Shown: positions 15,605 through 25,365, numbered from the stretch's first letter. The stretch is DNA of 64,000 bases from Emticicia aquatilis (GCF_014644295.1 NZ_BMKK01000005.1:1-64000), one strand, 5' to 3'. The notes: generated from the sequence alone by a model not told the origin. Made by a program: numbers and translations.

Positions 15605-16588
15605 ATGAAAAAAATCGTCTTCCTATTATCTTTTATTTCGTTAAATCTTTTCGCCCAAAATGCCGTAAAAATTGCCACTATCGGTGATTTTACTACTACC
15701 AAAGGCTCAGTTATCAAAGACTGTAAAGTTGGTTATCTCACGCTCGGCACACTCAACGAAACCAAGAGCAATGTTATTCTTTTTCCTACGTATTTTTCGG
15801 GCAAAAGTACCGATATTAAAGGCTCGGCTGCTGCATGGGTTGACACCACCAAATTTTGTGTGATTCTGGTCGATGCTCTCGGCAATGGTGTTTCGTCGGC
15901 TCCTTCAAACACCGATAACTTCCCCGAAATCAGTATTCGAGACATGGTCAATTCTCAATACGCTTTACTCACCAAAAACCTTGCAATCAACCACTTATAT
16001 GCCGTAATGGGCATTTCGATGGGCGGAATGCAGACCTTTGAGTGGGTAGCAGCCTACCCCGACTTCATGACCAAAGCGATTCCAATCGTTGGCACACCGA
16101 AGCAATCTTACTACGATATTTTGCTCTGGAAAACCGAATGGGACGCCATAGAAGCCGCAGGAACAGCTCCCGAAGCACGCCGAGAAGCCATGAGAAGAGT
16201 GGCAGAAGTGCATAATCTACATTTGTTTACACCGCAATATTGGAATAAATCACGCAAGGCCGATGATGCCTACAAAGCGATTCAGAAAGCGGGAGATGAT
16301 TACGTGAAAGGCAACCACCCAGAAAACTGGATTGCTCAAATAAAAGCGATGCTCGGGCAGGATATTTATCAAACTTCGGGAAAAACATTGGCCGAAATAC
16401 CAAACTATATCAAAGCCAAAATGCTCGTAATTGTGGCTACACAAGACCAAATGGTAAACCCAATGGCCGCTACCGAATTTGCCAAAGCACTTAATATCAG
16501 TATTGTAGAACTCACTGGCGACTGCGGACACGTGGCAACCGCTTGCGAGTCGGATAAAGTAAAAGAAGCCGTGAAAGCATTTCTATAA
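15605..16588 (+). CDS. secreted alpha/beta hydrolase, MetX-like
   Basis: 327 residues with an N-terminal signal peptide (MKKIVFLLSFISLNLFAQ), unlike cytoplasmic homoserine acetyltransferase. The homoserine O-acetyltransferase-like fold is supported by GYLTLGTLNETKSNVILFPTYFSG, the nucleophile elbow GISMGGMQ (Ser about 138), an acid at ATQDQM (about 281) and a His at CGHVA (about 309). Export to the periplasm argues against a methionine-biosynthetic role, so a secreted esterase or acyltransferase is more likely. It lies 20 bases before the SGNH hydrolase gene, and the two probably form an operon of secreted hydrolases. Confidence 0.82.
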   Translation: MKKIVFLLSFISLNLFAQNAVKIATIGDFTTTKGSVIKDCKVGYLTLGTLNETKSNVILFPTYFSGKSTDIKGSAAAWVDTTKFCVILVDALGNGVSSAPSNTDNFPEISIRDMVNSQYALLTKNLAINHLYAVMGISMGGMQTFEWVAAYPDFMTKAIPIVGTPKQSYYDILLWKTEWDAIEAAGTAPEARREAMRRVAEVHNLHLFTPQYWNKSRKADDAYKAIQKAGDDYVKGNHPENWIAQIKAMLGQDIYQTSGKTLAEIPNYIKAKMLVIVATQDQMVNPMAATEFAKALNISIVELTGDCGHVATACESDKVKEAVKAFL

Positions 16589-16608
16589 TTTACTAAAATA
16601 TTCAACCC

Positions 16609-17433
16609 ATGAAAAAGGCACTCTTTTTAAGTTTTATACTCCTTAGTTTTTTATCATTTAAACCAAAAGAAATCACTTGGGTTGCTATTGGCGACTCGAT
16701 TACGTATCTCAACGACCACCCCGAGCAGACTGGAAATCGAGTAAAAAAAGGCTATATGACGATGGTCACGGAGAAGCTTCCGTACATCAAATTTATCAAT
16801 CAAGGTCATAACGGCTGGACTTCGGGCGGAATTGCCGAAAAAATCAATGAACTTGGCTTGGTTTCGGCTGATGTATATTCTGTATTTCTCGGAACGAACG
16901 ATTGGTGGCGAGGTCGTCCGCTCGGCAAACTTGAAGATTATCAGAATAATACTGGCAACAATACGGTTCATGGCTCATTCAGAATCATTATTGATAAATT
17001 GAAAAGTCTCAATCCAAATGCAAAAATTATCTTGATTACGCCTCTTCAGCGTGGCGACTTTGTGTATATAGCCAATGCTAAAAACAATGCTTATGGCTCA
17101 TATAAACCTAAAAATGAGCAGAATTTAGCTCAGTTTGCCGAAGCCGTGGTGAATATTGCAAAATTTGAAAATATTCCTGTCATTGACCTTTACAATAAAA
17201 GTGGGATTACGCAAAAAAACATGGTCAACTTCAAGCGATTGAAAGACCCAAAAACAGGTGAGTATAAAAACTTCAAATATCCTGATTATGTTGATGTGCC
17301 TTTCAACCCCGAAAAAGACGAATACCCCTACCCTACTGAGTCAATCAATATGACTTATGATGGCCTGCACCCTGCCGATAAAGGCAATGCAGTTATTGCC
17401 AAAATGCTCGTGAAGGTGATGAAAAAACTATAA
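16609..17433 (+). CDS. secreted SGNH/GDSL-type hydrolase
   Basis: 274 residues. It has a short hydrophobic signal at the N-terminus. All four SGNH blocks can be seen: IGDSIT (Ser 30), a GHNGWTSGG block, FLGTNDWW (about 92-99), and DGLHPADKG near residue 256 with the catalytic Asp and His. The family contains esterases, lipases and carbohydrate acetylesterases. Position after the MetX-like hydrolase suggests joint extracellular de-esterification, but the substrate is unknown. It ends at a strong bidirectional terminator. Confidence 0.85.
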   Translation: MKKALFLSFILLSFLSFKPKEITWVAIGDSITYLNDHPEQTGNRVKKGYMTMVTEKLPYIKFINQGHNGWTSGGIAEKINELGLVSADVYSVFLGTNDWWRGRPLGKLEDYQNNTGNNTVHGSFRIIIDKLKSLNPNAKIILITPLQRGDFVYIANAKNNAYGSYKPKNEQNLAQFAEAVVNIAKFENIPVIDLYNKSGITQKNMVNFKRLKDPKTGEYKNFKYPDYVDVPFNPEKDEYPYPTESINMTYDGLHPADKGNAVIAKMLVKVMKKL

Positions 17434-17447
17434 GTTGTATAAAAAAG

Positions 17448-17481
17448 AAAAGAGGCTCAAATTTTCATTTGAGCCTCTTTT
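17448..17481. terminator. bidirectional terminator
   Basis: 15-base perfect arms AAAAGAGGCTCAAAT (17448-17462) and ATTTGAGCCTCTTTT (17467-17481). It closes both the hydrolase operon (plus) and the SusC/SusD operon (minus). Confidence 0.92.
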
Positions 17482-17496
17482 GCTTACTAAACTTTA

Positions 17497-19107
17497 TCAA
17501 TATCCTGGATTTTGCTTCAATGCAGGATTCAGAACTAAAGCCCCCGTAGGAATCGGGAAAATGCGTTTATTCTTGTCAGTATCTTTCTTAAAGCCCCAAG
17601 AGTTTTCATATTTGCCAAAACGAATCATATCATTGCGGTGCCAAGTTTCCATCGTAAACTCACGGCTTCTTTCTTGATAAATATCTTCAAGCGTAACATT
17701 CGTTAAAGCCGCAGAAGTAGTACGATTAGAACGTACTTGGTTTACTAAACTCGTAGCGGTCTGTGCCGAACCTCCACTTCTTAGGGTTGCTTCGGCCTTC
17801 ATCAAGATAATATCTGAATATCTGAAAACAGGAATATCATTATTTTGATTTCGGCTTGTAGAAGTAGCATCAGGGTAGAATTTGATGTTTCTATAACCCA
17901 TATTCCACGCAATTTCATCATTACCCAAATCGAATGTAGTTACATCCTGACGAAGTTTAATTTCTGGAGTAAGCTCAACTTGATAAGTTACCGAAGCATT
18001 ACCGTCTGCACCAGTATAGAATTGGTCATAACCTTTTTTGGTAGTAGTTACAGTAAGAGGCGTTTTTCCGTCGGCCAAAAACTGTTTTCCAGTAAGCCAT
18101 TGTTGGTTACGAATATCGTTCGGGTCATTAAAATACGCATAGAACTCAGGCAAAGTGCTACGTGGAGCCGAAGGCGTAAATGGTAGATTATATCTTGTAC
18201 GCATCGAACGAGGTACATCATAACGAGAATGATACATAAAACCATTTGTTCCACTCATGGCAGTAGCTGCTGGGTCATAAGGAATCGCAAAAATGAACTC
18301 CTTCATTTGTGGGCCATTATCTGGGTAGAACATTTTCAGATAATTGGCACTTGATTCTACACCAAACTTGGCAGAATTTATAACGGCATCGCAAGCATCA
18401 ATGCACTCTTTATTCATTGCTGTGCCTGTATAAACCTCTGCATTCAAATACATTTTTGCTAAGAGTGCATAAGCTCCCCATTTAGTAAAACGCCCGTAAG
18501 TAGCTACATTTACATCACTGCTTAGGTTCGGAATTGCTGCCTTAATTTCAGATTCTACAAACTTGAATACTTCTGCACGTGTTGAGTTTGCCTTAGGAGT
18601 AAAATCGCCGTATTTGTCATAAATTGGCACATTTCCATACAAATCCATCATCATAAAATAAGCAAAGGCACGAACCATTTTCAACTCTGATAAATTCTGA
18701 GATTTGGTGGTAGTCGATTCAGGAATCGTCGTTTCAAGAATCGAGAGAGCTTGGTTAGTAGTACCAATCACTGTCGATAACCAGTTCCAACACGAACCAG
18801 TAGCTCCGTGGTCTTTAGTCCACGAATGATAGTGCATATCAATATATCCTCGGTTATCATACCAGTTACCGCCACGAGCAGGAAGAATAGCTTCATCGGT
18901 AGTTAAGGTCTGAATAAACCAATAGTCTAAAGAGAAATTTCCTCTCAATGCCGCATAAGGCGGGCCAGAAGCCTGAACAAATTGTGCTGCTGTCTGAGGG
19001 AAAATATCAGGTGTCAACTGGGTGTTGACAGGCACTTCAATCTTATGGCAACCAAATACCAATAAGGCGATTAAAAGTGCGAATGAATTTTTAAATATAT
19101 TTTTCAT
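17497..19107 (-). CDS. SusD/RagB family outer-membrane lipoprotein
   Basis: 536 residues. The start at 19107 gives a lipoprotein signal ending FGC (Cys about 20); upstream in-frame sequence overlaps the susC end. SusD-type tetratricopeptide features are visible (ELKMVRAFAYFMMMDLYGNVPIYDKYG, AYALLAKMYLNAEVY, and the C-terminal YQERSREFTMETWHRNDMIRFGKY). The final residues LVLNPALKQNPGY are typical of the family. It acts as the surface lid that hands substrate to the SusC partner encoded 31 bases upstream. The pair is controlled by the ECF sigma and FecR genes further upstream on the same strand. Confidence 0.93.
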   Translation of the reverse strand: MKNIFKNSFALLIALLVFGCHKIEVPVNTQLTPDIFPQTAAQFVQASGPPYAALRGNFSLDYWFIQTLTTDEAILPARGGNWYDNRGYIDMHYHSWTKDHGATGSCWNWLSTVIGTTNQALSILETTIPESTTTKSQNLSELKMVRAFAYFMMMDLYGNVPIYDKYGDFTPKANSTRAEVFKFVESEIKAAIPNLSSDVNVATYGRFTKWGAYALLAKMYLNAEVYTGTAMNKECIDACDAVINSAKFGVESSANYLKMFYPDNGPQMKEFIFAIPYDPAATAMSGTNGFMYHSRYDVPRSMRTRYNLPFTPSAPRSTLPEFYAYFNDPNDIRNQQWLTGKQFLADGKTPLTVTTTKKGYDQFYTGADGNASVTYQVELTPEIKLRQDVTTFDLGNDEIAWNMGYRNIKFYPDATSTSRNQNNDIPVFRYSDIILMKAEATLRSGGSAQTATSLVNQVRSNRTTSAALTNVTLEDIYQERSREFTMETWHRNDMIRFGKYENSWGFKKDTDKNKRIFPIPTGALVLNPALKQNPGY

Positions 19108-19138
19108 TTGAGTATTAAATTTTAGGTTCTGCGAAAAC

Positions 19139-22100
19139 TTAGAATGAAACATTTAGACCAAATAAAACTGTACGAGTTTTAGGGTAGAAATTGTTTGAAT
19201 CAACACCTGGGGCTAAACCACCTTGGTTGATTTCGGGGTCAATTCCAGTATATTTCGTAATCACAAAAGCATTATTTACCGAAGCATATACTCTAAGGTT
19301 GCGGATATAGTTACTTATTTTCTTGAAGTTATAGCCCAATGTAGCATTATCAAGTCTTACATAGCTGCCGCTTTCGATGAATCTCGATGAATATTTATAA
19401 GAGTTTACATCTTTGATACTTTCATCGGCTACGTCTTTCAAGATATTTGTAAACTGTGCAGTGCTTGGTCTGAACAAATCGGCACGTGTAGCATTGAAAA
19501 TCTTATTACCGAATACACCACGCACAAAGAGATTCAAATCCAAATTCTTGTATGTAAGTGTGTTTGTCCAGCCTAATAATAATTTTGGTTGTGGACTACC
19601 CAAATAACGGTAATCTTTGCCAATTACAGGTGTAGTTGTTAGGCCTCCTGTGCTTGTATAATACTGCGAAACACCTGCTTCGTTTTTGCCAGCATATTCA
19701 AACGTGAAGAACTGACCAAGCGGTTGACCTGCTTTCAAGATTTGCAATGTACTTCCTGTTTGGCCACCACCTTCAGGCTGAGTCGTGCGGATTGAGTCGC
19801 CACCCGCAAACAATGGGTTTGTTAGGCTCACGATTAAGTTTTTGTTATGAGCTAAGTTCACGCCAGTTGTCCAAGTTAAGCCATTTTTGTTTTTAACAGG
19901 CGTAGCCGAAAGGCTCACTTCCACACCTTTGTTGCTCATGCTTCCGCCGTTAGCCACAATTCTACCTACTGGTACTAAAATCGGATTTACTTGATAAGAA
20001 TAAATCATACCATTTGTTCTTTTGTCGTAAACCTCAATCGAACCACTCAATAAACCTTTCAACATCGTGAAATCGAGACCAAGGTTTGCAGTCGATGTTT
20101 TTTCCCAACGTAAATCAGGATTTGCTGCTTGGGTTGGGCCATAAGCGGCAGTTTGCGTACCATTATAATAATAAGTACCCAATAAGCCAGAAATAAACTG
20201 AGCCGTATAAGCATTAAAGCCTGATGAGTTACCCGTTGTACCATAGCTTACACGAAGTTTCAAATCATTGAAAAGGTTTTGGTTTTTCATGAAGTTTTCT
20301 TCATTGATACGCCAAGCAACCCCAACCGATGGGAAATAACCCCAAGAGTTGTTTTTACCAAAAACCGAACTACCATCACGACGAATTGAGCCTTGGAAAA
20401 GGTATTTGTCGTTGTAAGAGTAATTCAAACGAGCGAAGTCCGAAATCAATTTGTTTTCTTGGAAGATACCATCAGCACCAAAATTAACTCGGTATGAAGA
20501 AATAGCATAAGGGTTACTCAAAGCAAAGTTTCCGTAACCAATATTATCAACTGGGAAGTTAGTACTTGTTACTTGGAAACCATCGCCAAGTGTATTTCCT
20601 TGCCATGAATACCCAGCTACTGCATTTATATAGTGCTTGCCAATAGTTTTATTCCACGAAAGGAATGTCTCTAATACTTTACGAGTATCTTGATAAGTAT
20701 TTCGCAATGCCGAGCCATTCGTACCGAAGTTAACCAATGTATGCACCGCTGGTGGCTCTGGGTTATTATAGAAATTGGCACTATTGTATTGCGAATAATA
20801 ACTTGCATAAGACTGGCTATTGAGCGAGGTCGTATTCTGATACGATAGATTTAAATCATAAGAAAGATTGAATGGTAAATCTACGTGTGTATTAAATGCT
20901 CCAATCAAGTTATTGTATTTGCTATTATCTTTTGCTTGCTCAATGAGTGCCAAAGGATTGAAATAGCCAGTATTTTGCCAGTTTTCAAAGTACGTACCAT
21001 CAGCATTTTTTACGGGCGAAACTGGTAAGTGATTAATCATCTGAATAAGCACGTTGTTTCGCATCGGGGTATTATCGGCATTGCTATTTGAGTTTACAAC
21101 CGATAATCCAAATTTCACTTTATCATTCAAAGCATATTGCTCAATCGACATTCTGGCAATTACTCTCGTCAGATTACTCGATAATAAAATACCTTGCTTG
21201 TCGGTATAATTCAAACTTGCACTATAAGTATTATGCTCACCACCACCACTAAACGAAATATTGTGGTTTTGCGAATACGCAGCTGACTTCTGTACGGCAG
21301 CTTGCCAATCAGTATCAGCACCTTTATCATCGTTTGGCGATAAACTTTGGCCATTTTTTGTCAAAAATGCTCTCAATTCGCTGGCACTCATCATATCAAG
21401 TTTGCTCGATACTTTTTCGATACCAACATAACCGCTATAGCCTACTTGCATAGCACCTTTTTTGCCTTTTTTGGTAGTAATCATAATTACACCATTGGCA
21501 GCACGGTTTCCGTAGATTGATGTTGCGGCGGCATCTTTCAAAATATCAATCGTGGCAATATCGTCGGGAGCAATTACCGAAATATCAGCTCCAGGCACAC
21601 CATCAATTACATAAAATGGACCTTGCGAACTATTGAGCGTTGAAGCTCCACGAAGAATCACAGCAGCACGTTGATTTGGGTCACCGTTCGACGAGATGTT
21701 TAATCCTGGTACTTTACCTTGTAGTAATTGACCAACATCAACGATTGCCCCACGGTTTAAATCTTCAGGTTTTACATTACTGATAGCACTCGTAAGATTC
21801 TTTTTCGATTGAGTACCATAACCAACTACTACCACTTCATTGAGTGTACTCTCGCTTTCGCTCAAAACCACATCAATTGTAGAACGGCCATTTACATTGA
21901 CTTTCTGAGGTTCGTAGCCTAAAAAACTAAAAACCAATACCGAGTTTTTATCAGGCACGCTCAAAGAGTATTGTCCGTTGGCATCGGTAGTTGTTCCTCT
22001 GGTTGTTCCCTCCACCGTAATACTTACACCTACCAATGTTTCTCCTTTAGCATCTTTTACACTACCTTTTACCCCAAATTCGGCCATTATTTGGAGTTGA

Positions 22101-22510
22101 GTATTGTTGATTGCATCAATTTTGTTTATGTCTAAACTTCCCAAAAATGATGCTTTTGTCAATACAATATGGTTCTTTCTGAGTATCTGAAACGAAATCT
22201 TACGTGGTGTAAGGACTTTTTTCAGAATCTCTTCAAGAGTTTCGTTATTAAAATCATAAGAGAATCTCTCTTGATTAGACATGACTTCTTTGTTATAAGA
22301 GAATGTCACATCTACCTTGCTTTCGATTGTCTGAATTAGGCTTTTCAGATTCCCATTCTTTTGAGAAACCGATAAGCGTTCTTTCAGAAATTCCTGACCA
22401 CTGCTATCGTGGGCGTAGCTGATGCTTATCGCAAAAATGAGCAGCATTAGCTGAGTTAGGGAGATTTTCATAATCTTGAAAATCGCTTTTTTAGTAAATA
22501 ATTTTGACAT
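19139..22510 (-). CDS. SusC/RagA TonB-linked outer-membrane transporter with STN domain
   Basis: 1123 residues with the start at 22510 (MSKLFTKKAIFKIMKISL); ATG 22471 is an alternative. After the signal peptide comes a secretin/TonB short N-terminal (STN) domain (SVSQKNGNLKSLIQTIESKVDVTFSYN...). A carboxypeptidase-D-like domain follows (VKGSVKDAKGETLVGVSI), then the plug with NEVVVVGYGTQSKKNLTSAIS and VIDGVPG, and a long beta-barrel ending GLNVSF. The STN domain is the part that signals to FecR anti-sigma factors, and a FecR gene lies immediately upstream. So this is a sensing transporter that couples substrate uptake to sigma release. The substrate is unknown. Confidence 0.93.
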   Translation of the reverse strand: MSKLFTKKAIFKIMKISLTQLMLLIFAISISYAHDSSGQEFLKERLSVSQKNGNLKSLIQTIESKVDVTFSYNKEVMSNQERFSYDFNNETLEEILKKVLTPRKISFQILRKNHIVLTKASFLGSLDINKIDAINNTQLQIMAEFGVKGSVKDAKGETLVGVSITVEGTTRGTTTDANGQYSLSVPDKNSVLVFSFLGYEPQKVNVNGRSTIDVVLSESESTLNEVVVVGYGTQSKKNLTSAISNVKPEDLNRGAIVDVGQLLQGKVPGLNISSNGDPNQRAAVILRGASTLNSSQGPFYVIDGVPGADISVIAPDDIATIDILKDAAATSIYGNRAANGVIMITTKKGKKGAMQVGYSGYVGIEKVSSKLDMMSASELRAFLTKNGQSLSPNDDKGADTDWQAAVQKSAAYSQNHNISFSGGGEHNTYSASLNYTDKQGILLSSNLTRVIARMSIEQYALNDKVKFGLSVVNSNSNADNTPMRNNVLIQMINHLPVSPVKNADGTYFENWQNTGYFNPLALIEQAKDNSKYNNLIGAFNTHVDLPFNLSYDLNLSYQNTTSLNSQSYASYYSQYNSANFYNNPEPPAVHTLVNFGTNGSALRNTYQDTRKVLETFLSWNKTIGKHYINAVAGYSWQGNTLGDGFQVTSTNFPVDNIGYGNFALSNPYAISSYRVNFGADGIFQENKLISDFARLNYSYNDKYLFQGSIRRDGSSVFGKNNSWGYFPSVGVAWRINEENFMKNQNLFNDLKLRVSYGTTGNSSGFNAYTAQFISGLLGTYYYNGTQTAAYGPTQAANPDLRWEKTSTANLGLDFTMLKGLLSGSIEVYDKRTNGMIYSYQVNPILVPVGRIVANGGSMSNKGVEVSLSATPVKNKNGLTWTTGVNLAHNKNLIVSLTNPLFAGGDSIRTTQPEGGGQTGSTLQILKAGQPLGQFFTFEYAGKNEAGVSQYYTSTGGLTTTPVIGKDYRYLGSPQPKLLLGWTNTLTYKNLDLNLFVRGVFGNKIFNATRADLFRPSTAQFTNILKDVADESIKDVNSYKYSSRFIESGSYVRLDNATLGYNFKKISNYIRNLRVYASVNNAFVITKYTGIDPEINQGGLAPGVDSNNFYPKTRTVLFGLNVSF

Positions 22511-22585
22511 ACATTTGTTTGTTTTTGTTAGAGTTAAGACAAAACAAAAGCCATCCATCCAAGAAATCGAATGGTGAAGGCTTGG

Positions 22586-22611
22586 GGTAAAGGTGTGGCC
22601 GCATCTTTACC
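22586..22611 (-). promoter_or_regulatory. hairpin in the susC leader
   Basis: GGTAAAG (22586-22592) pairs with CTTTACC (22605-22611) around an almost self-complementary GC-rich core (TGTGGCCGCA). It lies between the FecR stop and the susC start. It may tune expression of the transporter relative to FecR or mark a processing site; no T tract follows. Confidence 0.45.
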
Positions 22612-22709
22612 TCTTTAATAAAAAATCAAGGGAATTGTCGAGTAAATTAAGGGTTTTTCTTGGTCGGTTCTGTTTTTGGTTTAAATGATTAATAGGTTTA
22701 ATACTTACA

Positions 22710-23798
22710 TTATTGGCATCCTTCCGACTCGAAAACGATTTGTGCATCAACTTCTTTATAAGTTGCTCCGATAATGGTACAAATCAAATCGAGTTGTTCA
22801 TACAAAGATTCATCACGAAGGCGGGTCGTGATGACACAACGAGACAAAAGTTCTTCATCAAAAATAATCTTCACACCGTACCGTCGCTCAATCACTTCCA
22901 AGATATTCGACACTGGCTGTTCATCAAAATATTCGGGAAGAGCAGTAGCGTCGTTGGTCGGGAGCGGCATGGGGGTTTCTACTAAATGCTTGCTCAGTAC
23001 ATCAGTTGGCCGATTATAAATTGCCTGCTGATTTGGAAGCAAAATCAAACCTTTCGATTCGGGCGTATTGAGCAAATGTTTGTTCTGACTAAAAACCGAA
23101 ACCTTACCAGTTTTTACTTTCACAGTGATTTTCTTGTCATCTTCAAAGGCTCGCACCCGAAAACTCGTACCTAAAACCTTCGTTATTACCTCGTTGGCAT
23201 AAACATAAAATGGTCGGCGAGGATTTTTAGCAATCTCAAAAAATGCCTCACCACTCAAAATCACCGTTCGTTTATCCGCATCAAATTGCTTCGGCACGCT
23301 TATCTTACTATTTTTTTCCAAAATCACCGAACTACCATCTTCCAAACTAATAGTTTTTGGTGTGGCTTTATCGTTGATGTATTCTACCCACAACTGTTTT
23401 TCTTCAATCGAAGAAACCAACGAATTGTACGAAACGTTTTTCGGCTCACTCAGCCAAAAATATGTTCCAATAAAACCCAAGATAAAAATCACGCTCGCTG
23501 CCCAACGGAACACCTGCGAGTGAAGTATGCGGAATTTAGGGGTATCTATTTCTGCTTCTTCTTGCATCGACTCCTTCAATTTTGCCCAAACCCTACTCTG
23601 ATTAAGTTTAGTAGGTTGATTTGCCTCAAAAGCTCTAATTTCTTCAAGAAGTTGTTTGGCTTCTTGAATCATCGGTTGTTTTTCGGGGTTTTCTAAAAGG
23701 AATTTCTGCCAAAAAGAATCGTTTTGTGTATGCAAAACCCACGCAACGAAATCATCATCGTTGAGAAAGTCTTGTATATTTTTAAACTGATTAGTCAT
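22710..23798 (-). CDS. FecR family anti-sigma factor
   Basis: 362 residues. A cytoplasmic anti-sigma part of about 95 residues (DFVAWVLHTQNDSFWQKFLLENPEK) leads to one membrane helix (about 98-116). The periplasmic FecR domain follows (TISLEDGSSVILEKNSKISVPKQF, RTVILSGEAFFEIAKNPRRPFYVY, VLGTSFRVRAF), then a DUF4974-type C-terminal domain (PVSNILEVIERRYGVKIIFDE). It should hold the ECF sigma factor encoded upstream and receive the signal from the STN domain of the SusC protein encoded downstream. All three parts of the Fec-like relay are present in order. Confidence 0.93.
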   Translation of the reverse strand: MTNQFKNIQDFLNDDDFVAWVLHTQNDSFWQKFLLENPEKQPMIQEAKQLLEEIRAFEANQPTKLNQSRVWAKLKESMQEEAEIDTPKFRILHSQVFRWAASVIFILGFIGTYFWLSEPKNVSYNSLVSSIEEKQLWVEYINDKATPKTISLEDGSSVILEKNSKISVPKQFDADKRTVILSGEAFFEIAKNPRRPFYVYANEVITKVLGTSFRVRAFEDDKKITVKVKTGKVSVFSQNKHLLNTPESKGLILLPNQQAIYNRPTDVLSKHLVETPMPLPTNDATALPEYFDEQPVSNILEVIERRYGVKIIFDEELLSRCVITTRLRDESLYEQLDLICTIIGATYKEVDAQIVFESEGCQ

Positions 23799-23954
23799 CT
23801 TTAATAAAAGCTACTACGGCTTCAATTATATAGGTGAGAAAAATTAAAAAAAGTAACCAAAAATTTATATTTTTTTTCGGCAGAAATTATCACTCAAACA
23901 TAAGCCACTGATTATAAGCAAATTAATCTTACAGGAAAGTTATTTAATAATATA

Positions 23955-24019
23955 TAGTGGCGTATCGCATACGCCCATGCTTACCACAATGCAACGTGGG
24001 CGTATGCGATACACCACTA
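23955..24019. repeat. large inverted repeat (REP/MITE-like)
   Basis: Two 23-base arms, 23955-23977 and 23997-24019, are reverse complements with one mismatch, separated by 19 bases. Each arm also contains the smaller inverted repeat CGTAT-CGC-ATACG. It is much more GC-rich than the surrounding DNA. It lies between the ECF sigma stop and the fecR start, with no T tract, so it looks like an inserted palindromic element rather than a normal terminator. Confidence 0.85.
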
Positions 24020-24054
24020 CGCTCTGTAAATTAATAGATTAACCAAATAAATTG

Positions 24055-24729
24055 TTACTGAAATAAACTCATAAAAATAGCCAACGAGACTACTTTCTTG
24101 AGCGAAACACGAAGAATGGCAATTGACTTTGAGAGAAGATTTTTAACTACTTGTTTGGGAGTCTGCATAATTTCGGAGGTTTCGTCGAGGCTTAGACCTT
24201 GATAAAAACGCAGATTAATTGCTTCGGCTCCACGGTTGCTCAATTTGCTTATGGCCTTTTCAATCCTCTGAGCTTTAAGCTGTGTTTCTTCGCTAACGAT
24301 GATTTCTTGTTCAGACGAAATAGTGCTTAGATAATCCAAAAACTGGTTGATGTCTTCGTTTTTATCTAACATATCTTGTTTCAGGTTTCCGTGAAACTGG
24401 TTGCGTAAAGCCCTAAAAAGATAGAATTTCAAATTATCGACATCGCTCAGATATTCTCTTCTTCGCCAAAGCTCAATAAATACATCATGAATGGCATCTT
24501 CTACGAGTGTAGTATCAGTACTTAGGCGGAGTCCGTAAGAGCCTAAAATCTTAAAATATCGGTTATACAACTGCTCAAACGCCTTGGCATCTCCTTGTTT
24601 GAAAGATTGCCAAAGTAATTGTTCGTCGGTATTTGAATATTTACTTTTCAAGATTTTGTTTACCTTTTCGTAGCAAATGTAGCTAAAAAAATGATTCTCA
24701 AAAACTTTGTTATGAGCCAAAACCCCCAT
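24055..24729 (-). CDS. ECF RNA polymerase sigma factor (FecI/RpoE-like)
   Basis: 224 residues from the ATG at 24729. A TTG at 24651 giving KSKYSNTDEQLLW as the N-terminus would fit the usual family length better, so the start is uncertain. Sigma region 2 spans KAFEQLYNRYFKILGSYGLRLSTDTTLVEDAIHDVFIELWRRREYL. Region 4 includes LSNRGAEAINLRFYQGLSLDETSEIMQTPKQVVKNLLSKSI. It should direct transcription of the downstream susC/susD genes once released by FecR. It faces the marR operon divergently across about 200 bases. Confidence 0.92.
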   Translation of the reverse strand: MGVLAHNKVFENHFFSYICYEKVNKILKSKYSNTDEQLLWQSFKQGDAKAFEQLYNRYFKILGSYGLRLSTDTTLVEDAIHDVFIELWRRREYLSDVDNLKFYLFRALRNQFHGNLKQDMLDKNEDINQFLDYLSTISSEQEIIVSEETQLKAQRIEKAISKLSNRGAEAINLRFYQGLSLDETSEIMQTPKQVVKNLLSKSIAILRVSLKKVVSLAIFMSLFQ

Positions 24730-24898
24730 TTTTGCCCTAATACCCTTTGCAAACGTTTGCGTTTGTTTTCTTGAATCATAAAAAATTTATTGGCCCTTGT
24801 TTTTCTGTACTTTTCAAAGTTTTAGCATAATTGTTTCTACATAATGTGAATAATTACAGATTTTTTCAGTGACTATTGAAACTTTTTTCGTTATCAAT

Positions 24899-24916
24899 TA
24901 GTTGACTTATCAACTA
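24899..24916. promoter_or_regulatory. MarR operator, site 1
   Basis: Palindrome TAGTTGA (24899-24905), four bases, TCAACTA (24910-24916), 17 bases before the marR start. The same arms, with the same 4-base gap, recur at 25380-25397. The flanks TATAT, AAAATCAAC and TTTAT are also shared. Probably the autoregulatory binding site of the MarR protein. Confidence 0.75.
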
Positions 24917-24933
24917 TATCAAAATCAACGTTT

Positions 24934-25365
24934 ATGGAATTAGATAAAGATTCATTGCAATTTATATTTGGTAGTACTATTCGAGCCTTGCATAAAGCCA
25001 CGGCTTTAGCGTTTGAAAACGGTGGTTTAGAGCTTTCGCCTGAGCAATTTCATTTATTGAAAATTATTTCTTCAAAAGAAGATTCAATACAAACCGAATT
25101 AGCCGAAATTCTACAACTCGATAAATCGGGAATTATGCGTCATATTGACCAAATGGAGGCAAAAGGTTTTGTACAACGCATCAATGATGCCAACGACCGA
25201 CGTAAAAAATATATCGTACTTACTGAACTTGGTAGCAGTAAATTAGATGAATGCAAGGCGATTTTAGATAAAATGAGCGATTCGATACTTAAAGGAATAT
25301 CAGATGCCGAGTTATTGATTTTCAAGCAAGTCTTATCGAAACTTAAAGAAAACGCCGAAAGATAA
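24934..25365 (+). CDS. MarR family transcriptional regulator
   Basis: 143 residues, typical length. The winged-helix DNA-binding core is visible: LSPEQFHLLKIISSKEDSIQTELAEILQLDKSGIMRHIDQMEAKGFVQR, then the wing INDANDRRKKYIVLTELGSSKL. It is the first gene of an efflux operon (TolC, adaptor, RND permease). Identical palindromes occur immediately upstream of it and immediately downstream, before tolC. By analogy with MarR and MexR it should repress both itself and the pump, and release DNA on binding a toxic ligand; this is inferred from context. Confidence 0.93.
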   Translation: MELDKDSLQFIFGSTIRALHKATALAFENGGLELSPEQFHLLKIISSKEDSIQTELAEILQLDKSGIMRHIDQMEAKGFVQRINDANDRRKKYIVLTELGSSKLDECKAILDKMSDSILKGISDAELLIFKQVLSKLKENAER

